64,000 nt of DNA from Tangfeifania diversioriginum (GCF_900141875.1 NZ_FQZE01000008.1:95691-159690); one strand, 5' to 3'; shown: positions 29,102-37,828, counted from the first letter of the stretch. Translations and numbers: made by a program. The notes: a model not told the origin generated them from the letters alone.

Positions 29102-29185
29102 GCCCGGATGGCGGAATTGGTAGACGCGCTGGATTCAAAATCCAGTTCCAGCAATGGAGTGTGGGTTCGATTCCCACTCCGGGTA
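29102..29185 (+). tRNA. tRNA-Leu (anticodon CAA)
   Basis: Acceptor arm GCCCGGA pairs with TCCGGGT, with discriminator A at 29185. The anticodon arm CTGGA-TTCAAAA-TCCAG gives anticodon CAA (codon TTG). The T arm is GTGGGTTCGATTCCCAC, and a short variable arm region precedes it, as expected of a class II Leu tRNA. The CCA end is not encoded. Its 3' end serves as the integration site of the element 29169-46481. Confidence 0.95.
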
Positions 29186-29186
29186 C
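29169..29186 (+). repeat. attL core (3' end of tRNA-Leu)
   Basis: GATTCCCACTCCGGGTAC is the T-arm/acceptor end of tRNA-Leu and is repeated exactly at 46464-46481. Flanking bases differ on both sides. Because the core completes the tRNA, integration leaves a working tRNA gene. Confidence 0.92.
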
Positions 29187-29187
29187 G

Positions 29188-29222
29188 AAAAAGGCTTAAT
29201 TATCAATTAGTTAGGCCTTTTT
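29188..29222 (+). terminator. Intrinsic terminator after tRNA-Leu, brought by the element
   Basis: AAAAAGGC (29188-29195) pairs with GCCTTTTT (29215-29222), with further pairing inside (TTAATT/AATTAG), and ends in a T run. It lies inside the element, directly after attL, and takes the place of the chromosomal terminator now stranded at 46486-46515. Confidence 0.7.
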
Positions 29223-29224
29223 TA

Positions 29225-29254
29225 GTACCGTTTTTGTTACCATTTTTGGGAAAT
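29225..29254 (+). promoter_or_regulatory. Putative integrase arm-type site, left
   Basis: The segment GTACCGTTTTTGTTACC, followed by ATTTTTGGGAAAT, closely matches 46331-46361 at the other end, in the same orientation. Sub-terminal repeats inside each att end are what arm-type integrase or accessory-factor sites look like. Confidence 0.45.
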
Positions 29255-29274
29255 GGGATTGATTTTTTCACAAA

Positions 29275-29309
29275 AAACCCACCCGAAACACACGGTCCCG
29301 AGCGGGTTT
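29275..29309 (-). terminator. Intrinsic terminator for the leftward tail module
   Basis: Read on the minus strand, AAACCCGCTCG and CGGGTGGGTTT form an imperfect 11-pair stem followed by a T run (complement of the A run 29272-29277). It lies about 220 bases after the stop of the tail-associated gene; the spacer between (29310-29531) holds no gene. Confidence 0.5.
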
Positions 29310-29531
29310 AAAATGCAACAATGAAAAAATAATTACGGTTTTTACCGGTTCTTATTAAGAATAATTCTAAATAGATAACGCTATTGTCACCAAAAAAATG
29401 AATTTATGCTGAAAATCAGCGTTTTGGCCTTTAAGAAGGTTTGATTTTCTGTCATTGTAACCTAATGTACCCCGCACCGCCCTGAATCAAAAACGTAATT
29501 ACGATTATAAAAAAAATGCGCTATATGCCAG

Positions 29532-31580
29532 TTAATCAATTACTAATGGGAAAAACCGTTCGGCTCCTGTCATATCAATAGTTTCATCCACCCATATAAC
29601 ATCATTCACATCCCAGGCATCCTCGAGGGAATAAACCCGTGGTGAATAGTTCATTTTATAGCCTTTGATTTCGGTTGCGCCTATCTGGTTGGTTCCAAAT
29701 TCTGTGGTAATTTCTTCAATGATGAATTCTCCTTCCCTGGACTTGAATTTTCGATAAATGTTGTTCAGTACATGATCCAAGACACCCAGAGGGAAATGCG
29801 CCTTGCAGGAAACGGGCTGCCTGGTTGCCCAAAACCGGCTCCAATACCGCCACCTCTTTTCTAACAAACCGGTGGTTTCTTGCTCAAAATCGAGGCTTAA
29901 ATTACTGGTTTGGTAGGCTCCGGTATTATTGCCATTATAGAATAACAACCGTGGTGTAAAGGAACTGTATTCAAACTGTTCGCTTCGCATATTTCCCATT
30001 TGCCGGGTTTCGGCACTCTCCTCTCCAACCAGGGTGCTGAATTCTGTTTTTATTTCTTCGGTTTCATCTTTACCGTGGTTGTAAAAAGCGTGCTGAAAAC
30101 CTATTGAAAGGTGCCGCCAACCAATGTATTTTTCCTGCGTATTTTCCCCGGTTTCTTCGTCTGTATTTTCAAGCAGCCACAATTTATATTGAACGTAGGT
30201 GTTTGTTTCCCTTACAAATCGGATTTCATCCATTTCCGGGTTATCGATTTGTTCGAGCTCGTCCCAGGTATCAACCGGTTCCTTTTCGTTTAACCGGTAA
30301 TCGGTTAAATCAGCCCATTGCTCGTTAAAAATAAGATCGTCGCCGTCATGTTCATAAACAAATTTCAGGGAGCTGTCTTTTTTATCTTCCAGTTGCCAGT
30401 TTCCGTCCAAATATTTGCTGATATCGATTGAAGCGGATGTGAAAACGGATTCCCTGTCAATAATATTTACGATCCTTCGGTTGGGTTGAAAATGGAAGAA
30501 AACATTGAGCAGATTTTGCACACTTAGGATGAATTCTTTCAACTTTATGGGCGGAAAAAGTTCTTTGTAATAAAACGTATTAACCTGCCTGCCAACCAGG
30601 TTTATCCTGTTTCCTACACTTCGGGCCCTGGGGGTGTGATCCTCATAAATCCCTTCATACGTTTCATCCCAAAAATCCTTATAAAATGAACGGTCGGCTG
30701 TTGTGGCTATTTCGTTAATGTCGAAATTGTGGTAAATAACCAACCTTTTCAAGTCGGGATCATCGGCAATGAAATTTTCTTTAATTCCGAATTTGGCATC
30801 TTTGAAAAGGGTTTTTATGGCATAATTCAGAAACAACATGGGAGAAACCACGGAAACATCCAAATCATTTTTCACACTTTCCGCATCCGCATCGCTGGAA
30901 GTTTTCGGGGCCTTTATAGTGCCGTCTTCGTTTTTAGCGTTTACCTGCCAGCCTGAATAACGGAGAAATGCCTCTGTTAAATCTTCGGATTCCACGGTTT
31001 CGGGAATATATTCACGGTCGTCAATTTTTAGGATGTGAGACCATTTGAATTCAATAATTAACTTACCATAGGACGGGTTTTCAACCATTTTTATTACGGG
31101 TACTTTTTGCCCTTTCTCTTTAAAAAAATCTGGATTATAAACCCCTGGGCAGGCATATTCATCCACATCCGGATCGTAATCCGATTTGTTCTGGAAAACC
31201 TTTTGCTGCTTAAATGAAATACTGTCGTAAATGTATTTTTCCCGGTGTTCTTCGCCAATGTTGCCGGTGTTCGAGCGTAACCAGCAATTATAACTTTCGT
31301 TGTCGGCGGTTTTAATTATCAGCGTGCCCGCCATTAACAAAACCCCGCTGAAATGGATTTCAAACCCTTCGAATTCGCGGGTGTTTTCTTTTGCGTATCG
31401 CTCAAAATCTTCGGGGTTGCCTAAGATTGTCCGGTTAATATCATTTGCCGGGATGTTAATCCCCAGGCCAACATCGCCGGGGAAACTATCGAAATTGCAG
31501 GCGGGGTTACGCCAGGTTAATTTGACCGAGTTGTCCTCGTCAACTGCAAATGATTTGTTATTTAAATAAAATGCAAGCAT
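29532..31580 (-). CDS. Tail-associated protein next to the tape measure (unnamed family)
   Basis: 682 residues, intact. I do not recognise a named domain. The composition (Asp/Glu/Tyr/Trp-rich, few hydrophobic stretches, no signal peptide) and the position right after a tape measure gene, with a 2-base gap, match the distal-tail or tail-hub-type protein of Bacteroidota siphophages. Sections near residues 345-420 (LKEFILSVQNLLNVFFHFQ, then VNIIDRESVF) recall proteins annotated as phage tail proteins in such phages. It would cap the tail tube or form part of the baseplate. The role is inferred from gene order. Confidence 0.6.
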   Translation of the reverse strand: MLAFYLNNKSFAVDEDNSVKLTWRNPACNFDSFPGDVGLGINIPANDINRTILGNPEDFERYAKENTREFEGFEIHFSGVLLMAGTLIIKTADNESYNCWLRSNTGNIGEEHREKYIYDSISFKQQKVFQNKSDYDPDVDEYACPGVYNPDFFKEKGQKVPVIKMVENPSYGKLIIEFKWSHILKIDDREYIPETVESEDLTEAFLRYSGWQVNAKNEDGTIKAPKTSSDADAESVKNDLDVSVVSPMLFLNYAIKTLFKDAKFGIKENFIADDPDLKRLVIYHNFDINEIATTADRSFYKDFWDETYEGIYEDHTPRARSVGNRINLVGRQVNTFYYKELFPPIKLKEFILSVQNLLNVFFHFQPNRRIVNIIDRESVFTSASIDISKYLDGNWQLEDKKDSSLKFVYEHDGDDLIFNEQWADLTDYRLNEKEPVDTWDELEQIDNPEMDEIRFVRETNTYVQYKLWLLENTDEETGENTQEKYIGWRHLSIGFQHAFYNHGKDETEEIKTEFSTLVGEESAETRQMGNMRSEQFEYSSFTPRLLFYNGNNTGAYQTSNLSLDFEQETTGLLEKRWRYWSRFWATRQPVSCKAHFPLGVLDHVLNNIYRKFKSREGEFIIEEITTEFGTNQIGATEIKGYKMNYSPRVYSLEDAWDVNDVIWVDETIDMTGAERFFPLVID

Positions 31581-31582
31581 GA

Positions 31583-34192
31583 TTAAAGCCCTCTTTTGTT
31601 CTCAATTTCATTCAATGTTTCCAAATCTTTTTTAATCATTTGGGTGTAAACAGTGGGTTTCCACCGTTGGAACCGCTTAATTTCTTCTTTCAATTCCAGT
31701 ACGGCACCGGCAACCATTTTTCCGGTTTCAGTGTCGATTGAGCTGCTGCCAGATGGATAATCAACTTGTTTAGCAGGATATTTGCCCTCGGCGTAAGTTA
31801 CCGGGCGGCCATCCCTTACACGAAGAATCGCATCAACAATTTGAGGGTAATTCATCCTAAGTTCCCTGGTAGTTTTGCCATCAACTACTAATTCAGGCTG
31901 ACCGGATACCTCGTTAAAAATCCCGAGCTGAGGGCCATCGTAAAACCCGGTTTGTGGCCTGCCTGAATAACTAACGCTGTATGTTTTCCCATCAGACCCG
32001 GTAACAGGATAACGGCCTTCGGCATTTGTTTTTACTTTGCCTGTTGCGCTTTTTATGGTTCCGATTAACCCGGCAACTTGTGCTACAAAACCAATAATAA
32101 GCGGAATGTTGGCCGGGAAAGGTGCCGCGGCTGCTGACTCCCCGGTACCTTTGGCAATGTTGATAATGGTTTCGGCAACGGCATAGGCTTGTTTTGCCAA
32201 TAATGCAGCTTTACCAATACGGCTTTCTTCCCCAAAAACGCCAATAATAGTGTCGAGTGTGGATAAATAGGCATCTCTTTTCTGCTGTTGAAGCTTTTCT
32301 TCATTCTCCGCGCGTTGTTCTGCAGCCTCTTGTTCTTTGTTGAGAATCCTTTCTCTGAGTTGGCTCTGCTCTAAAACGGCATCGGTATAAATTACTTCAT
32401 TTGCAATCCGGGGATCTCCGAGGGATTCCATTTCTGCAGGTGTTTCTTCTCTGCCTAATTCTCCGGTTCCGTCGCCCTCCTGGTTGTTATCAAACGTTGG
32501 CGGACCTGAAAAACCTGTTGCCGGTTGCTGACTGGTTGCAGGGTCCTGAAATTGTTTACCTGCAGTCAGTTTGCCGTCAATGGTATTGTTCCAGGCATTT
32601 TTCCAAATATCGGCTAATTTGGTGGCGTTATCAGCTACTTTGCCGGTCATGTTGTCGCCCCAGGTGGTAATGGCATTTTTAATGCCTTCCACATCGAAAG
32701 TGAGAATCGATTTAATGAGATTGCCACCTAATTTGAGTTGTTCCCACAGACTTTGCAGCGCAATTTTTACACCCAAAAAACCGGTTCGCCAGGTGGCCAG
32801 CATGTACTGAAATCCGGCCCTTACCGGCAGGCTCTCATTGTACATGGTAATAAACCAATCCCTGACATCTGCAATACCTTTGGCAATACCTCCAATTCCT
32901 GTGGCTGCCAAATCAATAGCAAAAGCTTTAATGGCATCGAATGTGCCGGTTCCGGTTCCCATCAGCTCCGACCATGCCTCATTAAGTTTCTGGTTGGCCT
33001 GTAAAAGTTTCTCCTGTGCAACGGCATTTTCACCCGCTCCAGCTTTGAGTTTTTCCAAACTCATTTCAGCCGTTCCCAGCATGGCAATATATTCCAGTCC
33101 GGCATCTTCACCGGCTCCGCGGAAAATATCAGCTAAAGCAGTTCCCACCTCTGAACTTTGCGGCGGCAATTCAGCCATTTTACTACTGATTTGCTGAATG
33201 GCATCAAAAACAGTAATGGTCCCGTTTCGTAGCTGCTGCTGCATGGTAACGGAACTGATTCCAATTCCTTCAATCGCGGCACGTGTGGCCGGTGTCATTT
33301 CACGAATGCTGATTGTGGCCTCTTTTATTGCATCAATACCTTTGTCGGAGTAAATACCGGATTTAACCTGCTGGCTGATTAGTGCAATGGATTCATCAGC
33401 AGACAAACCAGCAGCTTTAAATTGCGGCCCGTATTCTTTCAGGATATCCAAAAATTCGCCGGATGAATCGGCTCCTGTCAAAAAACCGTCGTTTACTTTT
33501 TGCAGCGCTTCATCCAGTGAAATTCCCATTGTCTGGGAAATGGAGTTCACAGAAACCAGTACCTTGTTAAAATCCTGCTCAAAGGTTTTGGCCGTTGCCT
33601 GAACTTTGGCTGTAAAATCTGCCAGCGGTTGGCCGCTTAACCCTGTCAGCCTCTCCGCTTCTCTCCGCGCTTTTGCTGTTTGCTGGTATAAATTGAATAA
33701 GGCTTTCGCTCCTCTAATTGCCCCGCCAATGATAGCCGCAAAACCGAAAGCAGGCAATAACTGACTGGCAAGGTTTTTAAGTTTGCCGGTCATTCCGGTT
33801 GCCGCGCTGGTTTCTGAATAAATACCCGAAATTTCTTTTTTAACCGCTTTAAGTTGCTTCGATTTTTTTGTGTATTCATCGGTATTTCGGTTCAGCTTGT
33901 TAACCTGATTTGTTAATTGCCGTTTGGCTTTCTGCAGGTCGTTAAGGCTTGCACCGTTAATGTTTTTAAGGGTTTTTTCAATGTCCTGGTTTTCGCGGAC
34001 CAGTTTATTTGCCTGCTTATTTACCTTTTTTAATTCCCCGTCAATTTTTTTCCAGCCGGTAACGTCTCCGGCTTTTTCTGCTTTCGTTTTCAGCGCAATA
34101 AGCCGCTTCATTTCGCCCTGCAGCTCTCCCAGCTCTTTTTGTGCCCCCTGGCTGTTCAGGGTAATTTTTACATTGGCTTGTTCGTTAACCAT
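31583..34192 (-). CDS. Phage tail tape measure protein (TP901 type)
   Basis: About 869 residues. An N-terminal coiled-coil region (about 10-130) is followed by a small hydrophobic Gly/Ala stretch (near 145-165). Next is the TP901 tape-measure core (about 180-400: FEQDFNKVLVSVNSISQTMG, LKEYGPQFKAAGLSADES, GTALADIFRGAGEDAGLEY). Hydrophobic helices near 470-520 and 690-725 and a Gly-rich end come after. Such proteins set the length of a phage tail and enter the cell during DNA injection; by the usual 1.5 angstrom per residue it would specify a tail near 130 nm. ATG 34192 overlaps the upstream HTH gene by 8 bases (34216 is possible). No other head or tail-tube gene is present. Confidence 0.93.
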   Translation of the reverse strand: MVNEQANVKITLNSQGAQKELGELQGEMKRLIALKTKAEKAGDVTGWKKIDGELKKVNKQANKLVRENQDIEKTLKNINGASLNDLQKAKRQLTNQVNKLNRNTDEYTKKSKQLKAVKKEISGIYSETSAATGMTGKLKNLASQLLPAFGFAAIIGGAIRGAKALFNLYQQTAKARREAERLTGLSGQPLADFTAKVQATAKTFEQDFNKVLVSVNSISQTMGISLDEALQKVNDGFLTGADSSGEFLDILKEYGPQFKAAGLSADESIALISQQVKSGIYSDKGIDAIKEATISIREMTPATRAAIEGIGISSVTMQQQLRNGTITVFDAIQQISSKMAELPPQSSEVGTALADIFRGAGEDAGLEYIAMLGTAEMSLEKLKAGAGENAVAQEKLLQANQKLNEAWSELMGTGTGTFDAIKAFAIDLAATGIGGIAKGIADVRDWFITMYNESLPVRAGFQYMLATWRTGFLGVKIALQSLWEQLKLGGNLIKSILTFDVEGIKNAITTWGDNMTGKVADNATKLADIWKNAWNNTIDGKLTAGKQFQDPATSQQPATGFSGPPTFDNNQEGDGTGELGREETPAEMESLGDPRIANEVIYTDAVLEQSQLRERILNKEQEAAEQRAENEEKLQQQKRDAYLSTLDTIIGVFGEESRIGKAALLAKQAYAVAETIINIAKGTGESAAAAPFPANIPLIIGFVAQVAGLIGTIKSATGKVKTNAEGRYPVTGSDGKTYSVSYSGRPQTGFYDGPQLGIFNEVSGQPELVVDGKTTRELRMNYPQIVDAILRVRDGRPVTYAEGKYPAKQVDYPSGSSSIDTETGKMVAGAVLELKEEIKRFQRWKPTVYTQMIKKDLETLNEIENKRGL

Positions 34193-34433
34193 CGGATTGT
34201 TGTTTAACGCGTTCAAAATTATCTACCTCAACAATGGCCCTGAAAATGGCGACAAAATGTTTTGGCTTCATTCTCGAAGGGGTTTTCAAAATGTGGTTGA
34301 AGTGTGATGAAGAAATACCGGACCGGCGGCAAATTTCGCTTTGCGGTTTGTTCGAAAGTTTAATTACTGCAGGCAGGTCGCGTTGAATCTCGCGCCAATT
34401 TTCGGCCTCTTTCATTGTCCAGATTTGTTTCAT
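34185..34433 (-). CDS. Small helix-turn-helix protein upstream of the tape measure gene
   Basis: 82 residues. The middle part (QSEICRRSGISSSHFNHILK, about residues 31-50) reads as a Cro/C1-type helix-turn-helix, followed by a short helical tail. It could regulate the tail module. It overlaps the preceding RHH gene (ATGA) and the tape measure start. In ordinary siphophages the tail assembly chaperone sits here, so a DNA-binding-like protein in this place is odd. The function is inferred from the motif alone. Confidence 0.65.
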   Translation of the reverse strand: MKQIWTMKEAENWREIQRDLPAVIKLSNKPQSEICRRSGISSSHFNHILKTPSRMKPKHFVAIFRAIVEVDNFERVKQQSDG

Positions 34434-34825
34434 TTTTTTGCCTGGTTTTTCAGTTGAACCAAAATTCCTTCGGGTGTGGAAAAAGGTGTTTCACCTTCAT
34501 CGATAGCTGAAACATTGCCGTGTTTCGCGGTTAGTTCGCTGTTGAATTCATCATTCATTTTCTCTTTAAATGATTTGTCGGCTTTTGCCTTTTTACTTTT
34601 CTCAGTGGCAATTTTGCGCCCCCAGGCATCGGTTGCCGGTGCCGGTGGAATGTTGAATAATGTGTTTTTACTCATGATTGTGGAATTTAAATTTTCAATT
34701 CGTTTCCGTACAAATTCGGATTTGGTAACTCCGAGGGCTGAACATAGCCGTTCCAGGTCTTCGCGATCCTGTTGGGAAAGCCTAATTCCTACCATTGCCG
34801 GAAACTGTTTTTCTGATCTGTTCAT
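34430..34825 (-). CDS. Ribbon-helix-helix-like protein
   Basis: 131 residues. The N-terminal 45 residues (GIRLSQQDREDLERLCSALG, then VTKSEFVRKRIENL) have the strand-helix-helix pattern of MobC/CopG-type proteins. The rest is charged, with a Lys/Asp/Glu-rich stretch at 75-105, and has no recognised domain. Its stop overlaps the start of the HTH gene, giving a coupled chain RHH-HTH-tape measure. It may be an operator-binding regulator of the tail module or a DNA-recruitment protein. Confidence 0.6.
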   Translation of the reverse strand: MNRSEKQFPAMVGIRLSQQDREDLERLCSALGVTKSEFVRKRIENLNSTIMSKNTLFNIPPAPATDAWGRKIATEKSKKAKADKSFKEKMNDEFNSELTAKHGNVSAIDEGETPFSTPEGILVQLKNQAKK

Positions 34826-34904
34826 TTTTAAATAATTTATCAGCTAATGTAACGCGGTTAACGGCTTTATGAAAGGACAAATCAGGGATGCTGCTAACAG
34901 GCAT

Positions 34905-34943
34905 AAAAAAACCGGGATGCAAAAACGATTGCACCCCGGTTGT
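34905..34943 (-). terminator. Intrinsic terminator
   Basis: On the minus strand ACCGGGGTGCA pairs with TGCATCCCGGT around the loop ATCGTTTT, and a T run follows (A run at 34905-34910 on the plus strand). It ends the transcript of the unknown gene 34978-35571 and separates it from the tail module, which must then have its own promoter in 34826-34905. Confidence 0.75.
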
Positions 34944-34977
34944 ACCCAAAAAATGAAACGCAAAAGAACAGTAAACC

Positions 34978-35571
34978 TCAATATATATTTCTCGGATCGG
35001 GATCATCCTGCAGGGAATGATTCTGAATAAGTTCAACAATCAGTTTTAACCGTTCAGAAAAATAGGAACGGATTTCATGGTTGTAATTAATTAAAGTATC
35101 TCCCCCTTTTTTTGCAGGGTCGTTTATGTAGTTTCCACTTTGCCAGTATTTAAGTGATTCATCGATACCGGTTAATATTTTGGTAAATTGCAGGTAGGTC
35201 ATTTCAAGTTCCCTGGGTGTCATTTGCTTGTATGCATATTCTTCAACTCCTTTCGGGACCAAAAATGAATTTTGCGGAGAATATTCCAACATACTTGCAT
35301 CCGGATCGAGCTGCAGTAAATTTCCCAAGTATTCGGCCCGTTCTTTAAAATACAGGAATTTTTGTTTGTTTTCGCGGTACAGGTTCGCGGCCTTATCCAG
35401 TTCGTGTTCGGGTAAATCGTTGGTGGTTGTGTGCCGCTGCCATTCATGTTCAGCGGTTATCCCATCGATGATTTGAATAAAACGGTTGTGCCATAAAATA
35501 CGATCCTGCTTTGTCATCGCATTAAAGCGTCCCTTCTCTTTTTCGGGGATAGGAATAATTGAATAGTTCAT
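34978..35571 (-). CDS. Unknown element protein
   Basis: 197 residues, not recognised. Soluble and rich in Tyr, Glu, Asp and Asn, mostly helical in appearance, with no signal peptide or membrane segment. It starts with the short segment MNYSIIPIPEKEKGRFNAMT. It lies between the replication genes and the tail module and has its own terminator. A satellite-specific morphogenesis or interference role is possible but without direct support. Confidence 0.6.
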   Translation of the reverse strand: MNYSIIPIPEKEKGRFNAMTKQDRILWHNRFIQIIDGITAEHEWQRHTTTNDLPEHELDKAANLYRENKQKFLYFKERAEYLGNLLQLDPDASMLEYSPQNSFLVPKGVEEYAYKQMTPRELEMTYLQFTKILTGIDESLKYWQSGNYINDPAKKGGDTLINYNHEIRSYFSERLKLIVELIQNHSLQDDPDPRNIY

Positions 35572-35662
35572 GTCATTTAATTTTTGTTTTTACTTCTTTT
35601 TCCTTAATTTTGAGTTAATTAAAATTTTTTATTAACGTCAATACCGACCAGGTTACTACTAA

Positions 35663-35682
35663 AACCAGCTATTGAGCTGGTT
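35663..35682. terminator. Hairpin between two unknown element genes
   Basis: AACCAGCT and AGCTGGTT form a perfect 8-pair stem with loop ATTG. On the plus strand it runs into TCTTTTTATT; on the minus strand, the coding one, into TTTTAG. It may act as a weak terminator for the gene 35695-36441. Confidence 0.5.
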
Positions 35683-35694
35683 CTTTTTATTGGC

Positions 35695-36441
35695 CTAATC
35701 GATAAAATAATTGGCTGATACCAGATTTAGCAGCGTGTTTTTGTCGCTCTTAAACATCCCCCAGTGTGGAATAAGTTTTGGCACAAAATAGCGGCTTTCA
35801 CTGGCCCCGGAATTTAGTTCGCCAAATGTTTTATCGCCTTTCACGGTGGTAATGTAATCGCCAAACGGACGCGGCAAATCGCGTGAATTCACGTCGCCCC
35901 CCAATTCATTATACCGATTGAACGCGCTGCAAACATCCTGAACGATTTTCAGGGCTGCATTTTCAGTTTCATCGCGGGTGTACCAGGTGTGGTTCTCCTC
36001 GATGCTTTTTTTCATTTCATCGGGGAAAACAAATTTGCCGTCCTGGTAAATAGTATCAATTTGGTTGAGTCGCCCTTCCATCCGTGTGCGATCTACCCAA
36101 ATCTTAAAGCTTATAATTTCATTTTTCAGGGAATCGAAATCCGGGAAATCTGTAATTTCAATAAGCTTCGTGCGTTTAATCCGGTTGCTGGTTGCCAGCT
36201 TTGCCAGCTCAGGTTCATTTTCGATAAAAATCGATTTTAGCAGGTAACCAATATCTTTGGCAACCAAGATCTCATTTACACGATCCGGAGTAAATGGTAC
36301 GTCGAATTCGGCAAACTGGTTCTGCCACTCCCGCGCAATGCTGTTCAACTGCTGAACGGCATACTGCCAGTTGTCGGTTTCTTTCTCAATGGCCTCGTAA
36401 TTACGGCCAATCAATTGTGGTGTGAAATTTTCTTTGTTCAT
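35695..36441 (-). CDS. Unknown element protein
   Basis: About 248 residues from ATG 36441 (MNKENFTPQL); the frame continues upstream into the next gene, but that extension is not convincing. The protein is soluble and helical, with Trp/Tyr/Asp-rich segments (IKRTKLIEITDFPDFDSL near 105; HTWYTRDETENAALKIV near 165; PHWGMFKSDKNT near 225). No domain recognised. Position after the primase suggests an element-specific function outside replication. Confidence 0.6.
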   Translation of the reverse strand: MNKENFTPQLIGRNYEAIEKETDNWQYAVQQLNSIAREWQNQFAEFDVPFTPDRVNEILVAKDIGYLLKSIFIENEPELAKLATSNRIKRTKLIEITDFPDFDSLKNEIISFKIWVDRTRMEGRLNQIDTIYQDGKFVFPDEMKKSIEENHTWYTRDETENAALKIVQDVCSAFNRYNELGGDVNSRDLPRPFGDYITTVKGDKTFGELNSGASESRYFVPKLIPHWGMFKSDKNTLLNLVSANYFID

Positions 36442-36473
36442 AATCTTATTTTTATAATTTAACAATATGTTTT

Positions 36474-36713
36474 TTAATAGTGTATGCTCCCATCCGTTTG
36501 ATCCACCACAAAAAGCCACCTGGCAGATTTAACTTCCGGTTGTTTTCGTAAAATTTGTTCGGCTCTGAATCCTGCAGTTTTCGCGTTTTTGGCATTTGTT
36601 TTTATTTCGCGGTCTTTCCGCTTTCCGTCATTTGTTACAATTCGCACCTTCACCTGGAAAGTGCGAATGCCGTTATTGAAATATCGTTTTCTTACAAGTA
36701 CCATTTCATTCAA
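36474..36713 (-). CDS. Small basic protein of unknown function
   Basis: 79 residues, rich in Lys and Arg (IVTNDGKRKDREIKTNAKNA), with a likely beta-helix-beta layout and a terminal WLFVVDQTDGSI. It could bind nucleic acid, but no family is recognised. ATG 36713 is used; Met4 is an alternative. Confidence 0.5.
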   Translation of the reverse strand: MNEMVLVRKRYFNNGIRTFQVKVRIVTNDGKRKDREIKTNAKNAKTAGFRAEQILRKQPEVKSARWLFVVDQTDGSIHY

Positions 36714-36726
36714 ATTTTCTTTTTAA

Positions 36727-36769
36727 AACCGGCCCCGTGGCTGCTGCATGCAGCACACGGGAACCGGTT
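36727..36769 (-). terminator. Intrinsic terminator after the primase gene
   Basis: AACCGG...CCCGTG (36727-36739) pairs with CACGGG...CCGGTT (36756-36769), with an inner GCTGCATGCAGC palindrome. On the minus strand it runs into TTTTAAAAAG. It separates the primase transcript from the small genes to the left. Confidence 0.65.
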
Positions 36770-36796
36770 GGCTTAAACTCAACAAAAGCACATGAA

Positions 36797-37789
36797 CTAA
36801 ACTCTTATATTTATCCCGGCATCTTTGGCCGCCTGGAAGAATGATTTGATTGTTACACCGGATTTCCCACTTTTCAGGCAGCGGTCAAACTGTCGATCAC
36901 ATTCAGTTGAATTATATTCTGAATAAAACCTGCTTACCCTGTGGAAGTAATCCCGGCCGGTTTCGCCAAATTCATCAGCAAAAGCGAAAGCCAGGCGGAT
37001 CCAATCTTCGTAATTCATAGTTAAATCAACCTGGTAGTTTTCAATCCTGCGGAGAACGGTTTCAACATCGCGCTGGGTGCGTGTCATGTTGGATGAAAAG
37101 GGAACCGGCTTAAAATCTTTTTTACGATTGGTTTCATTCAGCCATTTACCAGGATTAAACTTTTGGCGTTCCACTGTATATATTTCACCGGGCCAGTGCC
37201 GGTTTGAGCGTCCGTGTCGAGGGTGCATAAAAGCGTCCGGATCGTAACAGAGAAAACAAATCCTGGCAACATCGCGGCCTGATTTATCCACTTCAATTTG
37301 ATAGGTTTTCTGAATATACCTGCTAATTGCATCAAACAATTGCCCGTGATTGTATTCGCCGTTGGTATTAATAGGAATAATCCATTTCAGCCCGTTGCCA
37401 TTTGGGGAGGTAAAAAGCAGCTCGGTTTCAAAGTGTTTATCCTTCAATAATTGAAGTTTCAACGTTTCAACATCCTTCAATTTGTCGAAATCGATTGTGA
37501 TTAATCCTGAATGTTGAATCAATCCACTTTCTTTTCGGGTGCTGAATGTGCCGGAGAATGTAACAAACGGAAATCTTTGTGCTTTAAAGTTACGGTTGGC
37601 ATCCGGATCGGATATGGTTCTTAATTTTTCGGTGGCTTGTTTAAACCAGTGCCCGGTGAGTACCATGTAAACATCGGCCAAGGTAATAGATTTATACGGT
37701 TTGGTATTGGTAACCGGTTCATTGAAGTAACTGAATTTTGGAGTTTTCATTTTACTGAACTTTTGATTGTTATTTGAATTGCTTTTCAT
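36797..37789 (-). CDS. VirE/BT4734-like primase-associated protein with PriCT-2-like C-terminus
   Basis: 330 residues. The first 200 (QHSGLITIDFDKLKDVETLK, LLFTSPNGNGLKWIIPI and ARICFLCYDPDAF) match the BT4734/VirE N-terminal domain found in Bacteroidota mobile elements, an archaeo-eukaryotic-primase-like fold. The last 95 (VETVLRRIENYQVDLTMNYE, then WIRLAFAFADEFGETGRDYF) look like a PriCT-2 primase C-terminal domain. With the helicase encoded across the iteron array it forms the element's replication module. Met14 (MKTPKF) is another possible start. Confidence 0.8.
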   Translation of the reverse strand: MKSNSNNNQKFSKMKTPKFSYFNEPVTNTKPYKSITLADVYMVLTGHWFKQATEKLRTISDPDANRNFKAQRFPFVTFSGTFSTRKESGLIQHSGLITIDFDKLKDVETLKLQLLKDKHFETELLFTSPNGNGLKWIIPINTNGEYNHGQLFDAISRYIQKTYQIEVDKSGRDVARICFLCYDPDAFMHPRHGRSNRHWPGEIYTVERQKFNPGKWLNETNRKKDFKPVPFSSNMTRTQRDVETVLRRIENYQVDLTMNYEDWIRLAFAFADEFGETGRDYFHRVSRFYSEYNSTECDRQFDRCLKSGKSGVTIKSFFQAAKDAGINIRV

Positions 37790-37828
37790 GGTTAATTTTT
37801 TACCGGGGCTTTGGGGTGTATGTGAAAC

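Noticed and set aside
29072..29311. Open frames across tRNA-Leu on both strands
   Set aside because: The tRNA gene with a fitting promoter explains the sequence; the minus-strand extension is the false upstream part of the DUF202 gene.
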